Shown here: piece by piece, positions 1 through 6,867 of the stretch
How the letters are laid out: each line of letters opens with the position of its first letter
Numbering within the stretch: position 1 is the first letter of the stretch
DNA from: Leptolyngbyaceae cyanobacterium M65_K2018_010
GTDB lineage: Bacteria > Cyanobacteriota > Cyanobacteriia > Phormidesmidales > Phormidesmidaceae
Reading direction: 5' to 3'
Assembly: GCA_015295885.1 (NCBI GenBank)
Contig: DVEE01000083.1
Location: 1-15,577, forward strand
Length of the DNA: 15,577 bases
Program-made: the position numbers and the translations under genes
The notes under the pieces: generated by a model
The model's database searches: none
Told to the model about the DNA's origin: nothing
Seen by the model: the letters and a program-made list of their open reading frames with translations, nothing else

Positions 1-1
1 C

Positions 2-412
2 TTTGTGGGGGAGCACTACGAAAACCGAAATCGCCTCACCACCCATGCGGTGGCCCGCCTGGTGCACAGTATTGCGGGGGGAGTGGCGGTATCGGCGGCG
101 CGATCGCAGGCCATGCTCACCCTCATGCAGCGTAATCTCCAGGCAGAGCGCCCGATCACCGTAGAGGAAGACCAAATCACCGGGTTCCTAGGGGCTGGGT
201 TGCCCCCTCAAACAGCCTTTTACTCCAAGGCCGGGTTTACTAGCCAGGTGCGCCACGACGCCGCCTACATCGAAATTCCAGGCCAGCATCCCTTCATCCT
301 GGTGGCCTTTACCGAAGGGCGAGAACACAGCCAAAACAAATTCATTTTGCCCCAACTGGCCACCTTAGTAACGGAGCAAATGAGCCTGCTGCCTGCTGCC
401 GATTTAAGCTGA
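2..412 (+). CDS. Beta-lactamase-like serine hydrolase, C-terminal part (5' end outside window)
   Basis: The reading frame is already open at the first complete codon and ends with TGA at 410-412, so only the last ~136 residues are present. The GTG at position 5 has no ribosome site and is internal. The tail has the class A beta-lactamase / serine hydrolase pattern (COG2367-like): YSKAGFTSQVRHDAAYIE at roughly 221-274, then a strand ending in LVAFTEG and a closing helix. The usual KTG triad appears as KAG, a form I associate with cyanobacterial members. The SxxK and SDN motifs would lie upstream and cannot be checked. Activity may be on penicillin-like or peptidoglycan substrates, or as a general esterase; the fragment cannot decide. 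An inverted repeat begins eight bases after the stop. Confidence 0.75.
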   Translation, partial: FVGEHYENRNRLTTHAVARLVHSIAGGVAVSAARSQAMLTLMQRNLQAERPITVEEDQITGFLGAGLPPQTAFYSKAGFTSQVRHDAAYIEIPGQHPFILVAFTEGREHSQNKFILPQLATLVTEQMSLLPAADLS

Positions 413-420
413 GCGGAGCT

Positions 421-494
421 CCCCCTCGCCACCGACGGGATAGCAAGGGATCAGCGGGAAAATAAAATCCCGGTGGTGATCGGTCGTGAGGGGG
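421..494. repeat. Long imperfect inverted repeat after the serine hydrolase gene
   Basis: Bases 421-435 (CCCCCTCGCCACCGA) pair with 480-494 (TCGGTCGTGAGGGGG) with 14 of 15 positions paired, one of them G-T. Inside lies a second hairpin, CGGGA 455-459 with TCCCG 468-472. There is no T-run on either strand, so it is not a classical intrinsic terminator, although its position eight bases past a stop codon suggests a role in ending or protecting the upstream transcript. Confidence 0.55.
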
Positions 495-514
495 TGAGGG
501 GGTGGGTCGGTGGG
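490..514 (+). other. Four-tract G-quadruplex motif
   Basis: GGGGG, TGA, GGGGG, T, GGG, TCGGT, GGG fits the G3+N1-7 pattern on the plus strand. The first G-tract is also the 3' arm of the inverted repeat at 421-494, so the two folds would compete in single-stranded DNA or RNA. Confidence 0.45.
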
Positions 515-949
515 ACAGAGGCAAGTCAGAAGTCGGTACTTTTATTTTGAGCACGTCCCTAAGGACCGTCTGTCTAGCCATGCGGTCGCCTCGGCTAGAG
601 CATCAGTGCCGTGGCGAGCACCCCAGTTTCTGAGTCGCCGTTCTGAGGACAGGGCGTACTTTCCGATTAAGGAACCGAGGGGCTGTACCGGCGTTGTACT
701 CCCCCAGGCCTTCGATCCTTCGGAGGTTGCACAGGCTAGGCAGACCACCCACGGCCCTCAATTTACATTTCCTATCTTTGGGGCTCTGGTCTTAGGAAAA
801 TGCCAGACAATTGATCCTAGGCCTATCTCACCGCTTGACTGGTTTTAGCAGCAGCTCTTCTAGGCCCCAGCACATCGGCTCAGGCCGACAAAGGATCCAA
901 ACCAAACCAGGCTGGCGGTTGGTTCCCCCGTTCCCCTGTAGCGGGCTCA

Positions 950-1010
950 CCCCTGGAGGAAACTGCTCCATTGGGTCGGCCCTAACCTGCCCCATTTCCC
1001 GAGGAGAGGT
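950..1010 (+). promoter_or_regulatory. Leader hairpin and ribosome site of the four-helix membrane protein
   Basis: A stem CCC-C-TGGAG (950-958) with CTCCA-TT-GGG (966-975) encloses a loop GAAACTG. It lies 25 bases before a strong ribosome site, GAGGAGAGG at 1001-1009, which is five bases from the ATG at 1015 and fixes that start. The GGAAAC-containing hairpin vaguely recalls the Yfr2/Cyano-1 RNA family from memory, but the match is short and no terminator follows. Confidence 0.3.
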
Positions 1011-1014
1011 CAAA

Positions 1015-1500
1015 ATGGCGTCCCAATCCCATCTCACCCCTAACCCCTATCTGGTCCAAGAGGTCCAGATGCCTCTGCAAATCCTGGCGTTGTGGACGGT
1101 GTTTTTGCTGGGAACAGTATTCCATACCCAGCTAGCGCTGATTCCCCTGTTCCACGGTCTAGATGTGATGGCTCCCCACGGTCATCAGGCTGCCACCTTG
1201 GCTGAGATTGAGCCTATCCTGTGGGGTATGTTGGCCTTCTTTGCTTTGCCCATGGTGGCTATCCTAGCCACCAGTTTCAACCATTCCCGCCAGTTGCGCG
1301 TCCTTCATTTCTGGATGACGGTACTCTATACCGTGCTCAATATTGCTCACCTGGGGGTAGACCTGACGATTCCCCCCATTGCCTGGTACCAAATTGCCCT
1401 GATGGCTTTTTTGGTGGTAGTCGGCCTGTTGCTGAATTGGGTGGCCTACCAGTGGGCTAAAGGGGCTCGCACCCCTGCCCATCGACTGCATTCTGCTTAG
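1015..1500 (+). CDS. Four-helix membrane protein of unknown function, His-rich
   Basis: This 161-residue protein starts at the ATG that follows GAGGAGAGG by five bases. The same frame is open back to 811, but that extension is Ser/Arg/Pro-rich and looks untranslated. Four hydrophobic segments are visible at about residues 21-46, 66-88, 97-117 and 125-147. Histidines sit in or beside them: H37 and H47 in the first segment, H55 and H57 in the first loop (APHGH), H90, and H98 and H112 around the third. Such spacing could bind a metal or haem, but no known motif proves it. I recall similar proteins in other cyanobacteria without an assigned role. It stands alone: the hydrolase upstream is 602 bases away, and an apparent promoter for the next gene follows the stop. 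Confidence 0.75.
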   Translation: MASQSHLTPNPYLVQEVQMPLQILALWTVFLLGTVFHTQLALIPLFHGLDVMAPHGHQAATLAEIEPILWGMLAFFALPMVAILATSFNHSRQLRVLHFWMTVLYTVLNIAHLGVDLTIPPIAWYQIALMAFLVVVGLLLNWVAYQWAKGARTPAHRLHSA

Positions 1501-1535
1501 GCTAGGTCCGCCAGCAGTCCGCCCTTTGACAGAGG

Positions 1536-1544
1536 TGATACAAT
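1536..1544 (+). promoter_or_regulatory. Candidate extended -10 promoter for the barrel protein gene
   Basis: TGATACAAT fits an extended -10 element (TGn plus TACAAT). No good -35 box lies 17 bases upstream, as expected for the extended type. Transcription would start near 1551 and give a leader of about 165 bases before the ATG at 1717. TTGACA occurs just upstream at 1526-1531 but is too close to pair with this -10. Confidence 0.35.
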
Positions 1545-1628
1545 TCTAGGCAGTTGTAGTGTGATACGTGGTGTTTCGAGAGATACGGGTACTCTTGGGT
1601 TGAATAAGCCCTGGTTTAGCCACTGGCC

Positions 1629-1704
1629 CATCGGCCAATATCCGATGTCTCTACCGTGATTGAGCTCTGAATTGAGTCACCCAATTCAATCCAACTGTGA
1701 GGAG
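1629..1704 (+). promoter_or_regulatory. Two leader hairpins and ribosome site before the first barrel gene
   Basis: CATCGG 1629-1634 pairs with CCGATG 1642-1647, and TGAATTG 1668-1674 pairs with CAATTCA 1682-1688. Both stems are perfect with seven-base loops. The second contains TTGAGTCA (1672-1679), which recurs as TTGACTCAA upstream of the paralogue at 8040. GAGGAG at 1699-1704 is the likely ribosome site, about 12 bases from the ATG. The stems may modulate translation or stability of an outer-membrane protein mRNA. Confidence 0.4.
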
Positions 1705-1716
1705 TGAGTAAAAAAC

Positions 1717-2535
1717 ATGAATTATTTCAAGTACGTTTCCTGGCTAGCCGGTTTAGCGACGGCTACTATGGTTGCTAGCGCTCTACCCGCCTATGCTGAA
1801 GCGGAGAGCTTATCGACGGAAAGCCTGACCGAGGCTGGAGCTGGAGGGTCAGTCTCAGCCGTTACCACCGAGGCAGTGGCTGAGCCTGCCGAACTTACGG
1901 CTAGCGAGGTAGCCCCTGAACTATCAGAAGTGTTGGTCGGCGATAGCGCCACCTCCGCTAATCTGCTGGTAGAGGCTCAAACGTTTCCGATTTTTGAACT
2001 TCGCGACGAAACCTCCCTCGCTTTTGACCAGGCTGGCATTCAATACGCCCTAGCTAACCCTGGCGCCGAGCAAGTCCTAGACCTTGGCGATGGTGTTCAG
2101 ATTGCCCAGAGCAACCCAGCCTATGGTGGTGTGGCACCAGCCTACCTTGGCTTTGGCGGTAACATTGGGTTTATTTCCTCTGACCAGAGTGCCATTGGTG
2201 ACTTTGGGGCAGTCGTGATCAGCAAAATCTCTTTGGGCCCTCGGTTTGCCCTCCGGCCAAACTTTTTCATCTCCCAGCGGGCCACCAATATCACCATTCC
2301 GCTGACCTATAACTTCAATACTCTGGAGTTTGCTGGATTCAGATTTCAGCCCTACGTTGGACTAGGCGCTGATATTCCCTTTAGCGGTGATGTTGCCTTC
2401 ATGGTGAATGGCGGAGCTGATGTTCCCATTTCCCGGGACTTCACCTTGAATAGCGCCCTCAATTTCCGGTTCAACAACTTTGGCCTGGGTCTGACCCTGG
2501 GGGTTGCCTACAACTTCCCCTTCTTCTTTGACTAA
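1717..2535 (+). CDS. Outer-membrane beta-barrel protein, long form
   Basis: The 272-residue product has an N-terminal signal peptide (hydrophobic stretch about residues 8-24, ALPAYA then E28). Residues 28 to about 130 are a low-complexity Ala/Glu/Thr/Ser-rich linker, presumably disordered. From about 137 to the end come alternating hydrophobic strands typical of a small porin-like barrel, ending in YNFPFFFD, an aromatic-rich C-terminus as outer-membrane proteins use. The barrel aligns by eye with the protein at 8040-8525: YxGxGxxxG, an S-K-I strand, RPxxF/I, a TYxFN strand, PYVGxGxx / PFVGxGxx, GGxDxxI and LGxxYxF are shared. Function is unknown; a transport or structural role is inference. 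The gene is monocistronic, with a leader with hairpins and a terminator at 2666-2704. Confidence 0.75.
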   Translation: MNYFKYVSWLAGLATATMVASALPAYAEAESLSTESLTEAGAGGSVSAVTTEAVAEPAELTASEVAPELSEVLVGDSATSANLLVEAQTFPIFELRDETSLAFDQAGIQYALANPGAEQVLDLGDGVQIAQSNPAYGGVAPAYLGFGGNIGFISSDQSAIGDFGAVVISKISLGPRFALRPNFFISQRATNITIPLTYNFNTLEFAGFRFQPYVGLGADIPFSGDVAFMVNGGADVPISRDFTLNSALNFRFNNFGLGLTLGVAYNFPFFFD

Positions 2536-2552
2536 GTCTGATCCGTCACTTC

Positions 2553-2646
2553 TCAGTAGGCGGGTGCAGTTTAATAGAAGATACTGGTGGGGGTGGAACC
2601 CCCAAATCCCCTGCTGACAACTAACTAGACTTGGCTACTTAGTCTA
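2553..2646 (+). other. Structured 3' untranslated region
   Basis: Downstream of the barrel gene, TCAGTAGG 2553-2560 pairs with CCTGCTGA 2610-2617 (one G-T pair) and encloses GGGGG 2589-2593 with CCCCC 2599-2603. TAGACT 2626-2631 then pairs with AGTCTA 2641-2646. With the terminator that follows, this makes an unusually folded tail that could stabilise the mRNA or yield a 3'-derived small RNA. Confidence 0.35.
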
Positions 2647-2665
2647 ATTGGTGCTTTTTGAGTTT

Positions 2666-2704
2666 AGAGAGGTGAGCTGCCGTTGAGCTCTCGCCTCTCT
2701 TTTT
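2666..2704 (+). terminator. Intrinsic terminator after the first barrel gene
   Basis: AGAGAGG (2666-2672) pairs with CCTCTCT (2694-2700), and GAGCT with AGCTC inside it, with a small bulge; the 3' arm runs straight into TTTTT. It separates the barrel gene from recQ. Confidence 0.8.
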
Positions 2705-2780
2705 ATGTATTTTTCCGGGATGCGCCCAATCACCCCGGCTAGGAACGGGCACCCTAGCACCAGAACTGAAGGGTTGCCCT

Positions 2781-4262
2781 ATGGTTGAATCATCGGCGAT
2801 CGCGTGGGCAGAGGTGCGGGCAGCTTTCCAGCGGATTTGGGGCTACCCGGACTTCCGCCCACCCCAGGGAGACATTGTCAAAGCTCTCCTCAACCATCGA
2901 GATGTGCTGGTGGTGCTACCCACCGGGGGAGGCAAATCGGTGTGCTTCCAGTTACCGGCCCTGCTGCAATCTGGGCTGACCCTGGTGGTTTCCCCCCTGC
3001 TGGCCCTGATGGAAAACCAGGTCCAGGAACTGCGGGAAAAATCCCTGCCGGCCGCCGCCTTGCACAGCCAGATGCCGCCCCACCAGCGATCGCACATCCT
3101 GCGGTTAATTGACCGTCAGCACCTGCGACTCCTCTACGTTTCGCCGGAAACCCTGCTCAGTCCACCGGTGTGGGATCGCCTCTGCAACCCCAACCTGCGG
3201 CTGAATGGACTGATTCTCGATGAAGCCCACTGTCTGGTGCAGTGGGGCGAAACCTTTCGTCCGGCCTACCGACGGTTGGGGGCGATTCGCCCAGCTCTCT
3301 TGAGCCACCGTCCAGCCTCTGCTACCCTACCCATTGCCGCCTTTACCGCCACTGCCGACCCCACCGCCCAACGGATTTTGCGGGATGTGTTGCAACTGCA
3401 AGCTCCCCAGGTGGTACGCCTGAACCCCCATCGTCCCAACCTGCACCTGAGCGTTCAGCCCGTAATCAGCCAGGGCCAGCGCAAGCAAGCCCTGGGGCGT
3501 CTTCTCAAGCAGCATCCCCAACAAGCCGGTTTGGTCTACGTGCGCACCCGCCGCGACAGTGAAGCCCTGGCTGAGCATTTCGTCGCCCAGGGCTACCGCA
3601 CCGCTCCCTACCATGCCGGACTGAGTGGTCGCGATCGCCGCCGCATCGAGGCTGAGTGGATGGACGATGGGCTGCAATTCGTGGTCTGTACCTCCGCCTT
3701 TGGCATGGGGGTCAATAAGCCCAATACCCGCTGGGTGCTCCATTATCAGGCGCCCTGCACAATTACGGAGTATGTGCAGGAGGTGGGCCGAGCCGGGCGG
3801 GATGGCCAGGCGGCGCAGGCCCTGACCCTGGTGAGTGAGCCGACGGGCTGGTTGGATAGCAGCGATCGCCAACGGGCTAAATTCTTTGCCTCCCAAACCC
3901 AGACCCTGCAACAAAAAGCCCAACAGCTTGTGCATCAAATTCCCAAAACCGGCGATGTTCGCGAGGTGAGCCAGCAATTTCAGCATGGGGCCATCTCCCT
4001 ATCCTGGCTGCACAGTATGGGCCAGCTAGAGTGGTTGGATCCCTTCCGCTATCAACTCACGGCTCAGCCACCCTCGGAGTCGCCCTTGCAAGCCAATGCC
4101 AGCCAGCAAATGCACCAGTTTCTCCATAGTCGCCAATGCCGCTGGCAAATGGTGCTGGTGGCCTTTGGCTTTCGCACGGAAGCCCAGCGCCTGGGCTCCT
4201 GCGGCCATTGTGACAACTGCCTTAGAGCAAATTACCCACGAGGCCAAACATCATGGCAATAA
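2781..4262 (+). CDS. recQ: RecQ-family ATP-dependent DNA helicase, short form
   Basis: The 493-residue product is a superfamily 2 helicase that unwinds DNA 3' to 5' in recombination and repair. Motifs appear in order: R26-PPQ (motif 0), Walker A PTGGGKS about 47-53, SPLLALMENQ, the DEAH box 147-150 followed by CLVQWGETFRPAY, AFTATAD 187-193, YVRTRRDSE, YHAGL 277-281, FGMGVNKPN, and QEVGRAGRDG 333-342. Cys453, Cys474, Cys477 and Cys480 (CGHCDNC) match the RecQ zinc-binding site. The chain ends 13 residues later, so the winged-helix RQC part and the HRDC domain of the ~600-residue E. coli type are absent. The start is the first ATG in frame; the ribosome site is weak (GAAGGG, 2768-2773). Its last 41 bases overlap the gene on the opposite strand. 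Confidence 0.93.
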   Translation: MVESSAIAWAEVRAAFQRIWGYPDFRPPQGDIVKALLNHRDVLVVLPTGGGKSVCFQLPALLQSGLTLVVSPLLALMENQVQELREKSLPAAALHSQMPPHQRSHILRLIDRQHLRLLYVSPETLLSPPVWDRLCNPNLRLNGLILDEAHCLVQWGETFRPAYRRLGAIRPALLSHRPASATLPIAAFTATADPTAQRILRDVLQLQAPQVVRLNPHRPNLHLSVQPVISQGQRKQALGRLLKQHPQQAGLVYVRTRRDSEALAEHFVAQGYRTAPYHAGLSGRDRRRIEAEWMDDGLQFVVCTSAFGMGVNKPNTRWVLHYQAPCTITEYVQEVGRAGRDGQAAQALTLVSEPTGWLDSSDRQRAKFFASQTQTLQQKAQQLVHQIPKTGDVREVSQQFQHGAISLSWLHSMGQLEWLDPFRYQLTAQPPSESPLQANASQQMHQFLHSRQCRWQMVLVAFGFRTEAQRLGSCGHCDNCLRANYPRGQTSWQ

Positions 4263-4872
4263 TCGACACCGATAGTGAATAGGACAAAATGCCGTGGGTG
4301 GTAATCAGTTGCCGCATTGAACGACTGGTCACGCTGGTATCAGAGGTCTGATAGCAAGCGGCCATGCAAAAGCCCTGATAAAGAAACTCGGTCCACTGGG
4401 GCTGAGGACAATCGGGGAAATTTAGTCCCCCGCCATCGGTGTAATAACGCAGGGCGTACTCCTGGCTATAGATGAGCTGCACCATAAACCAAACGCCCAG
4501 AATAGCCAGAAAGCCCAGGGCAAAATGCCAGTGAGAATGCTCCGAAGCTGCCAGATAAAGCAAAACCCCAAAGCTGCCCAGGGTGTAGACTAACGCCTCG
4601 ACAAAGGCTTCTAACGGATCTGGCCGGCGAAGAGCCACCAGTTGTCCTGGATCAAAGCGTGAAATGGTGAAATAGAAGGCTAAAATCCCTGTCAACATAG
4701 CGGCCAGAAAGGCCAAAACCAAGCGGGTTGTCCAGGCCATGGGAACCCCTAGCACAATCAGAGCGACGACCAGCTGACCAATCCGCCGAGAGGCTTTGGC
4801 CATGGGTTGACCAGCAGGTTTGCGGTTCATAGCCAGGGGTAAATCTTCGTATTTAAGCGACCTAATCCCCAT
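4222..4872 (-). CDS. DUF1345 membrane protein
   Basis: The 216-residue product has about five hydrophobic segments (roughly 32-48, 50-70, 92-109, 115-137, 193-215). The region YSQEYALRYY (135-144) and the C-terminal block TSDTSVTSRSMRQL (176-189) followed by HGILSYS are hallmarks of the DUF1345 family as I recall it. The family's function is unknown. The start was taken as the outermost ATG at 4872; ATGs at 4830 and 4803 are alternatives and none has a clear ribosome site. Its end overlaps the end of recQ by 41 bases, and no terminator lies between these convergent genes. It is divergent from def, with 138 bases between the two starts. Confidence 0.85.
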   Translation of the reverse strand: MGIRSLKYEDLPLAMNRKPAGQPMAKASRRIGQLVVALIVLGVPMAWTTRLVLAFLAAMLTGILAFYFTISRFDPGQLVALRRPDPLEAFVEALVYTLGSFGVLLYLAASEHSHWHFALGFLAILGVWFMVQLIYSQEYALRYYTDGGGLNFPDCPQPQWTEFLYQGFCMAACYQTSDTSVTSRSMRQLITTHGILSYSLSVSIIAMMFGLVGNLL

Positions 4873-4927
4873 GGTACGACCGTTTGGGCGGCGGCAGTTA
4901 CTCCTGGGCCTCTATCTTGAAGTCAGT

Positions 4928-4957
4928 TTGTGTTGTTAAGATAGATAACAGTAGGAT
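4928..4957 (+). promoter_or_regulatory. Candidate promoter of def
   Basis: TTGTGT (4928-4933), an 18-base spacer and TAGGAT (4952-4957) give a moderate sigma-70-type promoter. Transcription would begin near 4964, leaving a 47-base leader to the ATG at 5011. An alternative is TTGAAG 4917-4922 with TAGATA 4942-4947 at 19 bases. Confidence 0.3.
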
Positions 4958-5010
4958 TTGTCCTGCAAAAGAATTTGTCTTTCAAAACTAACCGCCAAGC
5001 CATCATCGTT

Positions 5011-5577
5011 ATGTCCGCCACCATTCAAGTCGAAAAAACCAAGGTCAAGCAACCGCCCTTAGAAATTCACACTTTAGGCGATCGGGTGCTGCGACAACCC
5101 GCTAAGCGGGTGGCTAAGGTGGATGATGAACTCCGCCAACTGGTGCGCGATATGCTGCAAACCATGTACAGCTCTGATGGCATTGGCCTGGCGGCCCCCC
5201 AGGTGGCGGTGAACAAGCAGTTGCTAGTGGTGGATATTGACCCAGACAATGCTGCGGCCCCCCCTTTGATTCTGGTCAATCCTCAAGTTACTCGCCTGTC
5301 CAAGGAGTTAGCGGTTGGGCAGGAGGGATGCTTAAGTATTCCTGGGGTTTTCTTGGATGTGGTGCGACCCGCGGCCATTGAGGTGTCTTTTAAAGACGAG
5401 AATGGCAGGCCTCAACGTTTACAGGCTAGTGATTTGCTCGCCCGTTGCATTCTCCACGAAATGGATCACCTGAATGGGGTGTTATTTGTAGATCGGGTTG
5501 AAAATGGCCTGGCCCTGAACCAAGAACTGAAAAAAAATGGCTTCTACCTAAAAGACGTGCAGCCCGTGAAAGCCTAA
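5011..5577 (+). CDS. def: Peptide deformylase
   Basis: The 188-residue enzyme removes the formyl group from the N-terminal methionine of new proteins in the cytoplasm. All three motifs are intact: GIGLAAPQ (57-64), EGCLSIPG (105-112) and HEMDH (149-153). The metal ligands Cys107, His149 and His153 and catalytic Glu150 are present. The frame is open from a TTG at 4975, but ATG 5011 gives the length and N-terminus (KxxxPPLEIHTLGDRVLRQPAKRV) that I associate with cyanobacterial deformylases. Neither start has a good ribosome site. The length is normal for a bacterial type I enzyme with a short N-terminal extension. No fmt gene is adjacent; a small membrane protein gene follows 76 bases later. 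Confidence 0.93.
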   Translation: MSATIQVEKTKVKQPPLEIHTLGDRVLRQPAKRVAKVDDELRQLVRDMLQTMYSSDGIGLAAPQVAVNKQLLVVDIDPDNAAAPPLILVNPQVTRLSKELAVGQEGCLSIPGVFLDVVRPAAIEVSFKDENGRPQRLQASDLLARCILHEMDHLNGVLFVDRVENGLALNQELKKNGFYLKDVQPVKA

Positions 5578-5653
5578 GGACTGTGGTAAGCTGCCTTGGT
5601 TAACGGCGGTGGGGCTTGGTTTCACCCCGGCTTGGCGTTAGGAGCAATGGGCG

Positions 5654-5851
5654 ATGACCCCGAAGAGCGGCTTGTATTTAGCAGGATCCTGCATTGCGGC
5701 GATCGCCGCCGTAGGGTCTATTTTTGAGTTATCTTCCGGTAGTCCGGACTGGGGCACGGGGCCAACCACCCTGGTGTTAGGGCTTTGCCTGCCCCTGGTA
5801 GGGGTGTTGTTCTACGCTGCCGTCAAGGATGCTAAGGCGAATCAACCCTGA
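5654..5851 (+). CDS. Small two-helix membrane protein, 65 residues
   Basis: A short protein with two hydrophobic segments (about residues 7-27 and 37-56) joined by a Ser/Gly/Pro-rich loop and ending in a short charged tail (KDAKANQP). TTAGGAG at 5638-5644 stands nine bases before the ATG, which supports translation; an ATG six bases earlier is out of frame. I recall close relatives among cyanobacterial hypothetical proteins but no function. It may be cotranscribed with def (76-base gap) and the peptidase gene that follows (101-base gap). Confidence 0.65.
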   Translation: MTPKSGLYLAGSCIAAIAAVGSIFELSSGSPDWGTGPTTLVLGLCLPLVGVLFYAAVKDAKANQP

Positions 5852-5952
5852 TGGAGAGAGGGTTGAAACCCGGCCAAGTCGCCCCAGCCAGGTGGCCAGG
5901 TGCGGGTCTAAGTAGTCTAGGCATACGCTCAGGGCAAGGGGGATAGTTGGGC

Positions 5953-6843
5953 ATGGCAAAGTATTTGGGTTCTGGTGGGCTATCCAGACGAACGGTATTG
6001 GTGGGGCTTTTCGCCAGTACGATCAGTCTGGTTTGGGCGAGGCGGGCGGCGGCCTACGATGTGGGGATTGTGCCGGCGGATCCTCAGTTGGGGGACACCA
6101 TTGCGGTAATTGTGCAGGCGAATCAACCGGGCTCGACCACCCCGCCGGTGGTGACGGTGAATGGCCGCACCCAATACCCTACCTTTGCCCTATCCAGCAA
6201 CCGCTTTAGGGCCCTGATTCCCACCAGCCCTCTGGACCCGCCAGGGCGCATGGTCATTCAAGTCACGGGTAGCGAAGACACTCGCAACTTGGCGGTGGGC
6301 CTGCGAAACCGTAACTTCCCGACCCAGCGCATTACCCTATCGCCCGGCCAGAGTAGCCTGGGTACCCAGTATGAGTTTGACCGGGTCGCCGCGTTTAAGC
6401 AGCTGGTTACCCCAGAGCGCCATTGGCAGGGGCCCATGGTTCGACCTAGCCCGGGGCAGGTGAGTACGGTTTACGGCGCTCGGCGCTACTATAACGGCGT
6501 GTTTGCCCAGGACTATTTCCATCGCGGGGTTGACTATGCGGCCCCCACCGGAGCGCCGGTTATGGCCCCGGCCGCCGGTCGTATTGCCCTGGTCGGCCTT
6601 GTGGATCAGGGGTTTGAGTTACACGGCAACACCATTGGCATTGACCACGGCCAGGGGGTGGTGAGTATTCTCATTCACCTCAGCCGCATTGAGGTGAGTG
6701 AAGGTGACTTTGTCCAGGCTGGGCAGAGGATTGGGGCCGTGGGTTCCACTGGGGCTTCTACCGGCCCCCACCTGCACTGGGGCCTCTACGTTAATGGGAT
6801 CAGTGTAGACCCGGTGCCCTGGCGCGATCGCGGGTTTGAGTAA
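5953..6843 (+). CDS. M23 (LytM-type) peptidase with Tat-like signal
   Basis: This 296-residue protein carries a twin-arginine-type N-terminus (SRRTVLVGLF at 11-20, hydrophobic core to about 29, cut near AAA-Y). Residues about 36-120 form an Ig-like N-terminal domain with paired strands. The C-terminal zinc endopeptidase domain (about 160-296) has HRGVD (His190, Asp194), His242 in IHLS, and HLH (His273, His275), so the full LytM active set is present and it should cleave peptidoglycan cross-links. The start is ATG 5953 after a G-rich ribosome site (AGGGGG, 5937-5942); a TTG at 5947 is in frame but worse placed. The gene lies 24 bases before the thiol oxidoreductase gene, so an operon is likely. 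Confidence 0.88.
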   Translation: MAKYLGSGGLSRRTVLVGLFASTISLVWARRAAAYDVGIVPADPQLGDTIAVIVQANQPGSTTPPVVTVNGRTQYPTFALSSNRFRALIPTSPLDPPGRMVIQVTGSEDTRNLAVGLRNRNFPTQRITLSPGQSSLGTQYEFDRVAAFKQLVTPERHWQGPMVRPSPGQVSTVYGARRYYNGVFAQDYFHRGVDYAAPTGAPVMAPAAGRIALVGLVDQGFELHGNTIGIDHGQGVVSILIHLSRIEVSEGDFVQAGQRIGAVGSTGASTGPHLHWGLYVNGISVDPVPWRDRGFE

Positions 6844-6867
6844 GTCAATCTTAGGGGGGCATCTACC

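Larger units (their letters stand above)
413..1014. other. 602-base region without a convincing gene; structured
   Basis: No frame here has a ribosome site plus protein-like composition. Besides the inverted repeat and G-run listed separately, I see these perfect or near-perfect stems: TCTAGCC 573-579 with GGCTAGA 593-599; GTGC 606-609 with GCAC 618-621; GGGG-CT-GTAC 679-688 with GTAC-T-CCCC 696-704; TCGGC 875-879 with GCCGA 884-888 (TCAG loop); AACCAA 900-905 with TTGGTT 919-924; and TGGAG 954-958 with CTCCA 966-970. It could hold an unlisted small RNA, a long 5' leader for the gene at 1015, or a decayed mobile element. I tested by eye for RNase P RNA, tmRNA and the cobalamin riboswitch and found no match. 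Confidence 0.45.

Noticed and set aside
542..748. Minus-strand open frame of 68 codons, considered as a transposase remnant
   Set aside because: No motif or terminal repeats supports a mobile element and there is no ribosome site.
679..760. tmRNA-like start (GGGGCTGTA)
   Set aside because: The following bases do not match tmRNA and no tRNA-like 3' end occurs at the proper distance.
510..848. Plus-strand open frame of 112 codons in the 5' intergenic region
   Set aside because: It starts at GTG without a ribosome site, its product is Ser/Arg/Pro-rich with no recognisable fold, and it spans several hairpins.
840..1000. Cobalamin riboswitch before the membrane protein
   Set aside because: The conserved B12 box and the GCCACTG and AGGGAA elements are absent on both strands.
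811..1014. N-terminal extension of the four-helix protein
   Set aside because: The strong ribosome site at 1001-1009 fixes the ATG at 1015, and the extension has untranslated-leader composition.
3327..3986. 219-codon minus-strand frame inside recQ
   Set aside because: It lies opposite a motif-perfect helicase and is a by-product of GC-rich codon use.
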